A program made the position numbers and the translations under genes. Positions 18,888 to 30,440 of a stretch of DNA of 64,000 nt are shown here, piece by piece. Source of the DNA: Symbiodinium natans (Eukaryota; Sar; Dinophyceae; Suessiales; Symbiodiniaceae); assembly GCA_905221605.1 (NCBI GenBank), contig CAJNDS010002328.1, forward strand, positions 425,532 to 489,531, read 5' to 3'. The notes below the pieces were generated by a model. That model made no database searches. It was not told where the DNA came from and was given only the letters and a program-made list of their open reading frames with translations. Positions within the stretch are counted from its first letter, which is position 1. Every line of letters begins with the position of its first letter.

Positions 18888-21800
18888 ATGGCAGCGTTTG
18901 GCGGAGATGATCTCGAGGTGCCCCGTCCTCGATTGAACCCCCCGCCGGTTGCTGATAGTTCGGCCACCTTTGCTCCTGGCAACCACTTTGAGTTCATCGG
19001 TGAGCATGGTGCCTTCGGAGAGACCTTCGACGCGAGGCCCGATGCAGGTCGCTTGCTCCGACCACCCGGCCTTTCCAGAGATGATCCCCGAAGCGATCTT
19101 CCTCCTTTCCTACGGCTTCCCAGATCTTCTGCGCCGACCTTGACTTCCGCAACGGCATTGATTCCTCCAAGATTGGAGCCCTCAGCTCCTCTCGGCTACA
19201 TCGGCAATCATGCAGCAGGGGAGTTATGGACATGCCGTACTTGCCAAAGAACAGATATCCAATGGGACCGCATGAGAGATAATTGGTTTTGCACGGCCTG
19301 TGGTTCCAGCGAAGTCTATGATGCTTTTCAGCCTGTAGCCTTTGAAACAGAGCGCGGCATTTGGACATACACCCCTGGAGGCCATGCACCATCTTCGCCT
19401 TCGGCACGTTCCTCGGCGTCGAGTACCTCTTCGTGGTCGATAGGACAACCTAGGAGCAAAGCCATAGGTTCTCCTCCTGCAGGGCCTCCCAGTGACCCCG
19501 GTGAGTTTGCTGAAAGTGAGGCTGCAACGTTCGATCCAACAGTGACTCCAAGTGCCGCCTCACAAGACCCCGAGAGAGATCGACCACATGATCGCGGCGA
19601 ACCTCGCTTGAGCAGGAGAAAGAGGCGTGCGGCTCGGCAGGCGGACAAGGCTACGTCGGCTGCAGCTGCAAGCCCACTACAGCGTGATGATGATCTTCTT
19701 GATGTCCATGAGCTTCTCGAGAGTAAGAAATCCAGTCCCGCGTCCTGGACTTCAGCTCGGGGGCCGGAAAAAGGCGTGAGGTGGAGAGGCGGAACACCGC
19801 CTCAACCGCCAAAATGGCACTACTCCAAAGACGATCTCAGAGCCTTTAGCAAGTTTGAGCGCAGGGTGCAGTTATGGCGTCTTCAGGTGAAACCATACAT
19901 GAGTGATGCCGAAGCTGCTCTTGCTCTTTACGTTTCCTTGGGAGGCGAAGCTGAAGAAGAACTCGAACATCTCGATATCAACAAGATCTACGCAAAGGAT
20001 GGCGTTGACCACTTGATGAACCAGCTTCGCGAACCTCTTGAGGCAAAGAAGATATATCTGAAGCGCAAGTTCCTCTCAGAGTACGAGAGCATAGCTCGTT
20101 ATGCTGGCGAAGGCATGCGCGTCTATGTCAACCGTTACCATCGCACTGAGAAGGCGCTGCTCAGCATTGGTATCGACGTCAGCCTCACTTATGACTCGGA
20201 AAGCCGTGGTTCTCGTCTACTCGACAGGGCCAAGCTCTCCTTGGAACAACAAAGGATGATCTTGGTTGGTACCGGCCAGAGTCTGAACTTTCAGGACATC
20301 AAGAATGCGCTTGTCCTGCAATATCCAGACCACAAACCGGCGCCGTACATCCAAGGACAGGCTACTCACCAGTCCTCTCAAAGTTCCTCGGCGCGTCACG
20401 GCAAGGGCAAGGATGGCAAGGGCAAGGCCTACGCTGGCCCTTCAACCGTGCCCCTGGCTTCAACTTACGCATCAAATGCTTCCCGGACTTACAGAAAGGC
20501 CTACATCGCTGAGGGCAATGAGGGCATCCAGGAGTCCAACAACGAGGAGTCTCTGCTTGAGGCAATCCCTGAAGACGATGACGGCATCCAGCAGCTGGAA
20601 GACGAGCTGGGCGACCATGCAGAAGACGAAGAGGAGATGATTCCAGACTGCGGCGACGATGAGATGGAGGCACTGATGGAGGTGCTCACCGTGACCTCCA
20701 AGAAGCTGCAGGCGCTCACACAGGGCAGAAAGTATCGTGGCGCCCCTTCCAGGAGCATCGAGCAGAGGAAGAAGACCTCTACGTGTGCAGCGTGTGGCCA
20801 GCCTGGTCACTGGAAAGGTGATGCGGAGTGCGCCGTGAGCGGCGCCACTACAACCACAAAGTTCGGCAAGGGCGGCAAAGGAAGCCAAGTTTCTGCGTCC
20901 GGCAATGGCGACCGGAAAGGATCTGGAAGCTCGGCGCAAAAGGTGTTTTCCGTTCGTCATGCTGGGGGCCATGAGGTTCTTTACAGCTTTGATAGCAACG
21001 GCGACAGCAGCCAAGAGCAAACGTGCGTAGCGTCACAGCCCCAAATGATACACAAAACCTTGGTTGTGTTCCAGTCTGCCGAGTTTGAGTGCTTAGCCAA
21101 CTTGTCGGAGATGCAGGGCTACTGCGTTGTGGACACAGCGTGCCAAAGGTCATGTTGCAGCAGAAAGTGGGTGAACATCCACAGGGAGTTGTTGCACGAG
21201 TTCGGTCTTCAGGACATGAACACGAGCCGAACTGAGGCCTTTCAGTTTGGAGCTGGCGCCCCACAAACCTCTAAGACCTGCTGCTACTTCCCCGCGGCCT
21301 TTGACGCTAGCTACCCCATGATAGCTCTCAGCGCTTCTGTGCTCAATGGTCTTTCAATACCTTTCCTTGCCAGCCTCAGTGTGCTTAAGAAACTCAGTGT
21401 CGTGCTTGACTTGGCAAAGCAGAAGGCGTACATTGGTCTTCTTGGATGCGCCGTAGACTTGTACATGATTCAGGGTCACCTCTGCATCAAGATATCTGAG
21501 TATCCCGCAGGTGTTCGCTTTGACTGGGATGCGCAAGATCACCATGACTGTGAGTTTCGTTGCAGTTCTGAGCTTGTGATGCCGGCAACCGCCTCAGCCG
21601 AACAAGGTCAAGAAACTTGCAGTCCTGACCCTAGCGATGCTTTCCTTGCCTCCCCAATGGCTGCGTCACTGGAGGCGTTTTGTCATGGGGCTTCGTCGCT
21701 TCATGGCGCGGACGGTGGCCACAGTCTACAAGGCGTCCATGCTAGGCATGACCACGACACTCAAGCAAGCTGTGATGGACATCCCCAGGGCCAAACCAAA

Positions 21801-24800
21801 ACTCAAGCCGCAGGCCACAGCGCCGCCGTCAGGCTGCGACCACCAGAAGCTCAAAAGACACGGGAACGCACACGGCCGCTTCGCCACATGCGAGGCTTGC
21901 GGGGCCAGGTGGAAATGGTCAGACGAAGCCCATGGTTGGCACTTCAATCCATCCTCCAGGTCGCCGTCGTTGCCCTTACCTTCCGGGGAGACGATTCGCG
22001 ATGGAACGTGGACGGTCCCACCTCCGGGAACTTTGACGCCGCTAGCAGCTACATCCAAGGCGCGGCCGAGCACTTCACGAACTTCGGCAGCGTCGGCGGC
22101 GGCTTCCTTGACACCGCCAGCGGTGCCGACCACAACGATGTACAACCTGAGCGAGGGCGAGGGCAACTCCACGGAGGACGAATTCGACTGGATGGCCTGG
22201 GACTAGACTTTGAAGAAGACTTGGGCCATAAGACTAAGGGAATGGCGCGCAAGAACATCAAGAAGGGCACCCTGAAGCGCATGACGGGCGACATCGACAG
22301 GTACACCAAGGTCCTCGAATCCGAGCTTGCAGTGTACGATGAAATGGCTGCTTCTTTACCTCGATGCTTTGGCGCTGACTTTATGGAGGTCTTCGGCAAT
22401 TCCCTCGGCGACTATGCGCGGGACTACAACCTCTCCTACGTGGTGACCAAGGACTTTGACATGGACAACAACCCCGAGCTCATCAATAGCATCTTTGTCC
22501 AAATCAAGCCCTTTGTCTTCTTTGCCAACGACTTCCAGCTACAGTCCAACGAGGCAAAGGGCGCCGTGTACAATTGCTGCAAACACCAGCTGGACAACCG
22601 CGGCATCTTCATCATCAACTTCAACGTCACGGACCATGAGGACCACTCCGGCGTCATCCCCAAGATCATGGACTTTCCTGGGACCTCCAAGGTGATCTTC
22701 CAGAACACTGACAACGGCGTGACCATTGAGGAGTGCTTCATTACAAATTCCGCCGAGCTGCTCAGCGGCGCCTACAGCTGCGACTACATCCCCGTGATCC
22801 TTTTGAAGGCCATCGCAGCTGAGCTACAGCAAAGGTGCCCGTGGAGGTTCGCCAAAACTCCGCACGATGTCTGGTACACCCCCCCAGTTGATGATCCGGA
22901 AGCTTGGATGTCATTGCTTGAGGACTTGGCTGCCAAATTGGGAACGCAGCGAGCCTACTACTTGCAAGACAAATCGCGCGCAATGGATAGGCTCCGGTTG
23001 TTGGTTCCCTGGGACATCACGCGGGCACAAATTTGCTCCAAACCCATAACCAGACGGATGCCAACCGACATTCCGTACACACATCGTGGGGCCGCGCTTC
23101 TTCTCGCTGACGGGCGTCTACACATTGAGAGCGAGGACCTTGCTGAGATTCGCCAGCCCAAAATGAAATTTGATGCCCCTGTGCGCACGGCCATCTTTTT
23201 CTATGGCGTGACTGAAGACTCAGAGACCAAGATCACTGCAGAGGAAATCGCAGAGGTCAAATCCGATATTACATTTCCTCAGTGTCCCGATGCTGTCCCT
23301 AGAGAAGTGCGTTCGGCAGTGGCACGACTTCACACAAATGCTGGCCACCCTCGCAAACAAGAACTTGTTCGTCTACTTGCGGCTCATGGCTCCATCAACG
23401 CAGCGGTCCTGACAGCCTTGGACCACATGAAATGCGGAACATGCGAGCGCGCAAAGCTGCCTTTAAAACCAAGGCCTGCTTCAGTGCCTGAGTTCGTGGG
23501 ACAATTTGCCGAGCAGATCCAGGCGGATATCTTTTACATTCGTGACCTGGCTCCCACCAACCATGCTCTACTTGGCGTGACTTGCCTCGCGACCAAGCTG
23601 TACCAGGCCACGTTGATTGAGTCTCGAGATCCTCAACTCGTACTCAATGCGTTTGACAGACTTTGGTTGCGACCTTATGGCTATCCCCTCTTCATGACTA
23701 CAGACCCCGATGGCGCATTCCGCGGAGTGTTCGAACAACACATGCTTGAAAGTGGGGTTCACCTGACAGTGACCCCAGCCGAACAACACCATCAGATTGG
23801 TGCCATTGAACGGCGCAATGCAATCTTCCGCTCCGTGGTGGAAAAACTGATTGATGAGAACGGGGTTTGCACCAGGGAGCAACTTGACCTGTGCTTGAGC
23901 GCCGCCATTTGGGCCTTGAACTCCAGCGTACACACTCGCGGACGCAGCAGCCTTCAGGCCGTGTTCGGGAAATTGCCAAGGTTTCCTGGGAGCTTGTTGT
24001 CCGACAGCGCTGCCCTTGCGACCTCCGACTACCACCTCCTTACAGAAAGCTTACGTGCCCAAGCGTGCCAAACCATCAATGAGATGAGCGCATCGTCAAC
24101 AATCCGGAGGGCGCTGCTTCGAAAAACGGCAACTTCGCGCGCTGCTGTGCAAGATCTTCTTCCAGGATCTTTGGTGGCCTACTGGAGGTGGAACTTAAAG
24201 GCTCGCGGGCGCAAGCGTGGGGGATACATCCTCGGCCGCTTGGTGGTCCTCGACGACAAGAATGCATGGATACAGAGCGGCGGTTCCCTCGTGCAGGTCA
24301 GCCATGAACAGTTGAGACCAGCTATTGGCATTGAAACATGGACTCCTGGGCCACAGGATATCCTTGCCTTGAAAAATGCTGGCAAGCTTCTCCGTGAAGG
24401 GGTGTGGTCTGACGTTCGTGAACAAGGGCCACCTGCCGACGAACCTTTGGAGCCCACCGTTCACGACCCTTTACCTGTTCCTTCTGCTGAACCACTTGAA
24501 CAACCAACTCTTTACGACCTTCCTCCTCCTGGCCGCGAACAACCACAGGAGCTACCGCAACGTGACGTTGCTCCAGTACCTGTGCTACCTGACGCTTCTG
24601 TTCGTGGCCGGGACCTTCCTGATGAAGCTTTTGGACAAGAGGCACAGCACCTAGACGGTCAAGTACAAGTATTTTCTCCGAGCTTTCAGCAGAACTTCCA
24701 GAACGTGTACCAGTACGGAAATGCTGCGCCTGGAACAAGAGAGACGCGCTCCAGGACCCCGACCCGTAGAGCGCCCTCTACCCCGTGGTTGCAGCAAGTC

Positions 24801-27200
24801 TCGGCGACACCTCAAGCACTACCACCCACGCCGCGACAACCTTCCATGCCAAGACAACCTCCGACGCCGCGCAGACGTGCTTCGCTCCAACAACAACGTG
24901 CACAAACAGAACAACTGCCGCCCACTCCTCACGTACCACCATTAGCACCTCAAGCACTACCCACAACGCCACAGACCCTGCCAGCAGTGCCTGGGTCATC
25001 TGACCCTGTGTCTCCAGAGTTTGCAGGCCCAGACCGCGAGTCTGTGCCACACGTTGAGGAGTCTGCTCCGTTTGAAGATGAAGTGGTCAAGACAAGTGTA
25101 CAGCTTTCTGCTCCTCCCGAAGCTCCAGCGTCACAACATGGAGATGCTCAAGCTTCTGCAGGGGCGCCCGCAACAATGGACTCCACAGCGGTGGAAGAGC
25201 CACTTCCGCAGATACCAGCAAAAAGGACATTCGATGCCCTGCACAACAAATACTTCAAGCCTACGTCCGTGACTTCGAATTTGCTCACACATTTTGTGTT
25301 AGAGACCCTGCATGAAATCACAATGCCCAGTCAGGGCTGGGATGGCTCGCCAGAGTATGTGTGGGGACCTCCTTGCTGTGCCTTTCGTTGCTTCGCGGCC
25401 AAGGCCGAAGAGGCAGAGGTGTCGAGCGACTCAAGTAACGATGAGATGGAGGAGTCCACCGGGCTGTCCCGTCAAGAAAAGAAGGCCATCAACCGTGAGC
25501 TGCCTTGGCGAAAGCTGATGTCCGACTTCCCTTCGGATGTCATCAGTCTGTATGTGCAGGCAAACCGCAAAGAGTACGACAGTTGGCTTTCTTGGGGCTC
25601 CGTCGTTCCAGTCCCCGACAAACAAGTGGAGGAGATCCTTTCCAACGTGCTCCTTCGAAAAAGGGTGATGCCCTCACGCAACGCCTACCGGGACAAAAAC
25701 CGTGGAGCTGGGCCCGACATCCGGGCCAAGTGCAGGACTGTGATCCAGGGGTGCCACGACCCGGACCTTGGTCTGCTGGATCGTTCTTCACCAACACCGA
25801 CAAGAGTAGCAGAGTACCTGATCTACGAGATCGCTGCCTCCGGCTACAATCGCAGATGCCAGCTCAATAAGAAGGCTTGGAAATTATGGTCTGGCGACGT
25901 GTCCACCGCCTTTTTACAAGGTGAACCGGAACCTCGTGCCATGCCAATATACATGCGTCCTCCTCGAGATGGCATACAAGCCCTAGCCAAGACTTTTCCT
26001 CACAAGCTGTATAAGATTGTTGGCAATCTCTACGGCCTCTGCAACGCACCAAAAACTTGGATCAAGCACATAGTGAAGAAGCTATGCCTGGCCGGTTTCC
26101 AGCGTCACCGTCTGGACCACACCGTGTACTATAAGTACGACAAGTCCGGCGAGCTTCTCGTCATCCTTCTTTTCCACGTTGACGACTTTTTGGTGGCGTT
26201 TCGCGAAGACTACCAGTTCAGCGAGCTCTCGAACATGTTCACTTGGGGCAACACAAACCTCCTCGACGATGGCCCCTTCACGTTTAAAGGCAAAGAGGTG
26301 AACTTGCTTAAGTCCGGCAACGAGTTTGTCATCAAAGTAACACAGAAGGCCTTCATTGACGAGCTGGTGGTCGGCAAGCTCAAGAAAGGACGCCCAAATG
26401 GGTCTCCTAAATTGGACGCAGACGAAGTTTGAGAGTACAGAAGCTGCGCAGGCTCACTGCAGTGGCTGGCCGGAACCACTCGTCCGGACATTGCTTCGAC
26501 TGTGTCTCTGTCTAACAGAGGAGCTGACAACGGCCCTGCAGAGCTCAAGGCAATGTACGAGTGCATCGATTACGTCAAGATGACACCCAATGACGGCCTG
26601 ACCTTCACTGGGGTGCCGCTGAACTTTGCCACAGTGATAACGTGCTACGCAGATAGCAGCTGGGCGAACGCCCCCGGCGGCAAGAGTCAGATGGGCATTC
26701 TTGTGCTCCTGACTAGTCCAGACTGCCAGGATTGCGTCACCAAAGCATCACTCTTGGACTGGCGCAGTTCACGAAGTCCCAGGGTCACGAGGAGCACACT
26801 GGCGTCTGAGGCCAATGCTATGGACGAGAGCGTGGACAGAGGCACCTTTCTGAACGCCTTCCTCACTGAACTCCTTGACAGTTCTGCGAAGCGTGATTTG
26901 AGGACCGGTTCCTTAAAGCAGTTGCAGGTCACAGACTGTAAAAGTCTGTACGACGCTGTGATTAGTGATAATCCCAGTTTGGAAGAGAAACGCACCTTGA
27001 TTAGTGTGAGATCCATTCAAGACTTCATATCACCGGAACGCGTACACTGGGTGCCCACTGATCTGATGCACGCAGATTGCTTAACAAAAGTATCAGCTCA
27101 GCTCCGCGAGACCTTTCTCAAGTGGCTTCGCAAGCCATTGGTGCAGTTGCGGGAGCACATTGATCATCGAACAGAGAAAGTATACCAGTGTGAATTGTGA
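18888..27200 (+). CDS. gag-pol: Copia gag-pol polyprotein with one internal TGA
   Basis: The single frame runs from ATG 18888 (MAAFGGDDLEVP) to TGA 27198, 2770 codons counting one internal stop at codon 2515. Domains in order: a zinc ribbon C116-C119...C135-C138; a gag capsid-like region about 308-485; a CCHC knuckle C633, C636, H641, C648 (last spacing six, not four); protease VVDTACQ with D749, having Ala where Gly is usual; integrase H1482/H1487 and C1516/C1519, then D1547, D1606, E1641; RT with SGDVSTAFLQGE (D2337), LYGLCNAPKTW (from L2381), FHVDDF (D2432, D2433); RNase H with D2589, E2641, D2683, D2730. The TGA lies between RT and RNase H in EV*EYRSC, and the frame resumes at once, as expected of a CGA-to-TGA change. 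The final codons and stop lie inside the 3' LTR. Around residues 900-1100 the frame looks non-ancestral (see separate entry). No 5' intron is needed. Confidence 0.92.
21590..22206 (+). other. Frame-swapped segment of the polyprotein
   Basis: The +1 frame from about 21580 to its stop at 22204-22206 is more protein-like than the main frame. It reads NKVKKLAVLTLAML, LPPQWLRHWRRFVMGL, and a putative zinc ribbon (Cys at 21835, then HGNAHGRFATCEACGARWKW with Cys codons at 21889 and 21898), and ends STEDEFDWMAWD. The main frame over the same bases is Arg/His/Gly-rich and irregular (HDHDTQASCDGH, PLRHMRGLRGQ). The simplest reading is two compensating indels, one near 21,580-21,600 and one before 22,204, which leave the pol frame open downstream. 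Confidence 0.6.
26430..26432 (+). other. In-frame TGA between RT and RNase H
   Basis: TGA interrupts an otherwise continuous frame. Coding continues without a shift into EYRSCAGSLQWLAGTTRPDI, a conserved copia motif. It is probably a single C-to-T change in CGA. Readthrough cannot be judged from sequence. Confidence 0.9.
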
Positions 27201-27403
27201 GCTGCGGTCTCCGCACTTCTTCGATGATCTGATATGTGCAACATCCGCTGCCCTCTTAAACTCAAGAGGGCCCCTTGAGTTTCATCCTTTCTTTGTGCAA
27301 TGCTGTGAGGTAGCGAGCCGCTCTTCGCTGCAAAACAAGTCCGAACTTTGCCTCAGCAGTCGCTGCCAGGTGCCTCTGCAGCTTGAGAGTTCCTTGTCAT
27401 TAG
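27189..27403 (+). repeat. 3' LTR, 215 bp
   Basis: Identical to 18624-18838. The polyprotein stop codon (27198-27200) is inside it. The sequence just upstream (AACAGAGAAAG, 27169-27179) is purine-rich and may be a weak polypurine tract, though it does not abut the LTR. Confidence 0.95.
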
Positions 27404-27404
27404 A

Positions 27405-27409
27405 CATGC
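27405..27409. repeat. Copia target-site duplication CATGC, right
   Basis: Partner of 18619-18623. Deleting the element and one CATGC rejoins the LINE frame as EGQLHA then SRTRNSYYRDRVML. Confidence 0.85.
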
Positions 27410-28324
27410 GTCGCGCACTCGCAACTCTTACTACCGCGACCGCGTGATGCTGCCGTCGTTGACGCCGGACCGCCGAGCCTTGCTTCGCTCCCAGTCCGGC
27501 CCGCACGCCGGCGCCTGGCTGACGGCCATACCAGGCGAGCCGGCCACGACGTTGTCCCCGCCTGTCATGCAGGTGGCCCTGCGCAGGCGCTTGCGCCTTC
27601 CCCTGCCCATCGCCGCTCGCCAATGCGGCTCGCCCGGATGCGGAGGAAGCGTGGACGCGTATGGCGACCACGCCTTGGCGTGGAAAGGGCGTGGGTGCGG
27701 GTAGCGCGGGAGGCTGTGGGGCCCGAAGGGCAGGTGGTGCCGCAGCAGTGGCTGGTCCACACGACGGCACCTGGGGTCCCAGCCGACGATCGGCGCCGCT
27801 TGGATCTCATCGTCTACGGCGCCACCCCACTGGGTCTCGCCTTATGTTGCGATGCCACCCTCGTGTCCCCGCTGACGCGCACAGGTCTACCACAGCCTTG
27901 CGCGGCGGAGACCGATGGGGCGGCGCTTCGGGTGGCGGAGAGACGCAAGCGGGCAGCCTACCCAGAACTCGCAAGGGGCGGCCCGCAGAGGCTGGTCGTG
28001 CTCGGGGCCGAAGTGGGAGGCCGCTGGAATGGAGGCGCGCTGCGGTTCGTCCGAGATCTGCTCCGTTTGCGCGCGTGCCGCGCGCCCCCCACAGTTCGGC
28101 AAGCAGCGGCAGCGGGCTGGGCGAGAAGGTGGTGGAGCGTGCTGTCGGTCGCTGTGCAAGCGGCCGTCGGCACCACTGCCCTTGGCCAGGCGCCCTGCGT
28201 CTCGGCAGGCTCGGACTTCACGCCGCTGCCGCTGGACCGAATCCTGGAGCCGGCAACTAGCCGCCTGCCCATGCGGCCTTGAGACCACGAGTCAGCGTCG
28301 GAGAAAAGGAGCGTAAAAAAAAAA
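27405..28324 (+). pseudogene. LINE copy A, 3' part: zinc finger and endonuclease-like domain
   Basis: Beyond the copia element the LINE frame resumes with SRTRNSYYRDRVMLPSL, LRSQSGPHAGAWLTAIP and the Arg/Leu-rich RRRLRLPLPIA. A Cys/His finger follows (CGSPGCGGSVDAYGDHALA) whose last Cys is lost in a small deletion with a frameshift near 27675-27690. The next frame (to stop 28280-28282) has ERAWVRVAREAV, DRRRLDLIVYG, CDATLVSPLT and YPEL. This matches the arrangement R...D...D...Y/K of restriction-like endonucleases in R2-type LINEs. The 3' end is marked by a ~30-bp trailer and an A10 run at 28315-28324. The domain name is inferred from motif order, not from an alignment. Confidence 0.7.
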
Positions 28325-30105
28325 GGATGTCTTTCGCCGCCTAGTCGCCCGTACTTTGGCCCAACAATTCGCCGAAGAGCTTCAGGCGGCATGCATGCCC
28401 TACCAGTTCGGCTTGAGTACGCGCGCGGGCACCGAGGCGCTCTACAAGCTTCTCCAGGTCGCCACGGCCCTCGCGCCACCGTCCTCTCAGTCGATGCGGT
28501 TGGGGCATTCGATCATGTATCCCGTCAGGCCATGCTCGAAGGGCTGCGCTCGCGACCTCAGCTTGCCCCGTTGCTGCCCCGTTCGCCCGCCATTTCTACG
28601 GCAGCGAGAGCAGTTACGTGTGGACCGACGACGCCGGCGCCGAGCATGAGGTCCTGCAAGCCGAGGGCGGAGAGCAGGGTGACCCCCTCATGCCTGCACT
28701 CTATGTGGTGGCCCCACACCCCGCCCTTGAAGCCGTTGCAGCTGCGCTGCAGCCAGGCGAAGGAGTGTTTGCATTCCTAGACGAGATCTACATCGTCTGC
28801 TCCCCAGAGCGCGTCGCCACTCTTTATGGTGTCCTCGCCGCTGCCCTCTGGGATCATGCCCGGGTCCAGCTCAACCAGGGCGAGACCCGTGTTTGGAACG
28901 CAGCAGGGGAGGAACCCCCGAACCTCGCTGCACTCCAACCAGACCCCAGCTCTGCCACGGGCGTTTGGGTCGGGGCTTGGACCTTGCCCCCCGAGCAGCT
29001 CGGCACTGAGGCATTTGTGCAACGGCACTTGCGGGACCAGCGCCGCAACCAGGATGCCCTCCTCGAGCGAATCCCCACACTCGGCGACTTGCAGTCGGCC
29101 TGGTTGCTGCTGCTTTTCTGCTCGTCAACCCGCGCCAAGTACCTCCTCCGTATGCTTCCTCCGCACTGCACCGCCGCTTACTCCCGTGAACATGATCGCG
29201 CCATAGCCTCGTGTTTCCGCATGCGATTTGCTACCTCCGGTGCCCCGGCCGCCTACTAGGTCTCGTGGCAGGATGTTTTCCTGCGCTGCTCCAGCGCTTC
29301 CCGGCTGATGCAGCGCGGCTGCAAGCTTGCCTCCGTGAGCCGCGTGCCGGGACGCCACCAGCCCTTGCCGCCGCATGCACGGCCGCAACGCGAGTGCGTG
29401 AGGCTGGCGTTCCGGCGCCCGAGTGGAGCGCTGAGGCCGCGCCTGCAACGGGGACGGCCACCTGCGCGGCTGGCAGCGAGCTGCCGTCGCCGCACGTGAC
29501 GAGCACCCTGCGTCCCGAGCACTGCTGCTCTCGCAAGCTGGACCCCACTCAGGTCGTGCCCTCACAGTGCTCCCTACGTCTGCCGCTGTCGCCCTGCCCC
29601 CCGAACACCTCCGCGTGCTCCTTCTGCGACGGCTGCGTTTGCCGCTCCCCTTGGCGCCGCGCACTTGTCGTTGCCGAGGCCGCCTCGACCCGCTGGGCGA
29701 CGCCTGTGCGACGTTGGCGTCCAGAGCCCTCCCACTTGAGCACGCGGTCGCCCGTGTCTGCCGGGAGAGCGGCGCGCGCGTTGCACGCAACGTCAGGCTT
29801 GCTGACATGAACATCGATGTTCCTGTCAGCGACGCGCGTTGCATTGAGGTCGTCGCCAACGGCCTGCCCCTTTGGCACGGGGCGCAGCTCGCGATTGACG
29901 CAACCATCGTCAGTCCGGTTACGCAGGCCGTCGAGCTGGCGCCGCCGCACGCCCGGGGCGGCAGTCCAGGCCGCCGCTCGTCGCAACCAAACATACCCTG
30001 AGCTTGCGAGAGCGCGCGATGGGCGCGTCTCGTCGTTGTCGGGGTCGAGGTTGGCGGGCGCTTCGGTGCTGAAGCCGGCATGTGGAAATGATTGGGGGGG
30101 CTACC
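28325..30105 (+). pseudogene. LINE copy B, 5'-truncated RT plus endonuclease
   Basis: Copy B starts directly after the poly-A of copy A, inside RT (DVFRRLVARTLAQQF). Motif A is present in a shifted frame as LSVDAVGAFDHVS. The frame 28618-29259 has EQGDPLMPALY (motif B) and AFLDEIYIV, where the second catalytic Asp of the FxDD box is Glu. Thumb motifs follow (LLERIPTLGDLQSAWLLLLF). After more frameshifts come LPLPLAPRTCRCRGRLD, ARVCRESGARV, EVVANGLPLWHGAQLAIDAT and YPELAR, the endonuclease-like region of a second subfamily. At least four frame changes make it dead. It stops at about 30,100 with VEVGGRFGAEAG. Confidence 0.7.
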
Positions 30106-30440
30106 CCCCGAAAGGGATCGAAATGATTGCGCAGGCGGGCGCGCATGCCGGCAAGTGGTTGCGAGCCATCCCCACGGACGAGGGCACACAGCTCCTGCCG
30201 ATGGATATGCAAGTCGTTTTTGGCGACGCCTTCGCTTGCCGCTACCCTTGGCGTCGGCCCGTTGCGGTGGACATGGCGAGCCAGGCTGCCGAGCCGTGGT
30301 GGACCAGCTGGGACCATCGCGCCGCCTGCGGCTGGCCAGGCGTGCTCCCATCCTCGAGCGAGGGTGGGTTCGCGTCGCGCGGGAAGCTGTCGCCGCCGAA
30401 GGGCGGGTGGTTCGAGGAAGCATGCTTGCCCGGTCATCCT
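30106..30440 (+). pseudogene. LINE copy C, C-terminal fragment
   Basis: Another fragment from the finger/endonuclease part: QAGAHAGKWLRAIPTDEGTQ, then RRLRLPLPLASARC, a broken Cys cluster, VVDQLG and ERGWVRVAREAVAAEGRVV. It repeats the same module order as copies A and B but has frameshifts and ends without the second half of the endonuclease. Confidence 0.6.

Larger units (their letters stand above)
18624..27404 (+). mobile_element. Ty1/copia LTR retrotransposon, nearly intact
   Basis: An 8.78-kb element bounded by identical 215-bp LTRs and CATGC target duplications is inserted in LINE copy A. Internal order is primer-binding-like site, gag, zinc knuckle, aspartic protease, integrase, reverse transcriptase and RNase H. 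Integrase before RT defines the copia (Pseudoviridae-like) class rather than gypsy. LTR identity over the full length implies recent insertion. The only obvious coding lesions are one in-frame TGA (26430-26432) and an apparent frame-swapped stretch (about 21590-22200). It reads in the same direction as the host LINE. Confidence 0.95.

Noticed and set aside
27160-27447. Frame crossing the 3' LTR
   Set aside because: It joins the end of the copia polyprotein region, the LTR and LINE sequence; it reflects the insertion, not a gene.
29125-30423. 432-codon - strand frame
   Set aside because: Arg/Ser-rich antisense of LINE copies B and C; it crosses element boundaries.
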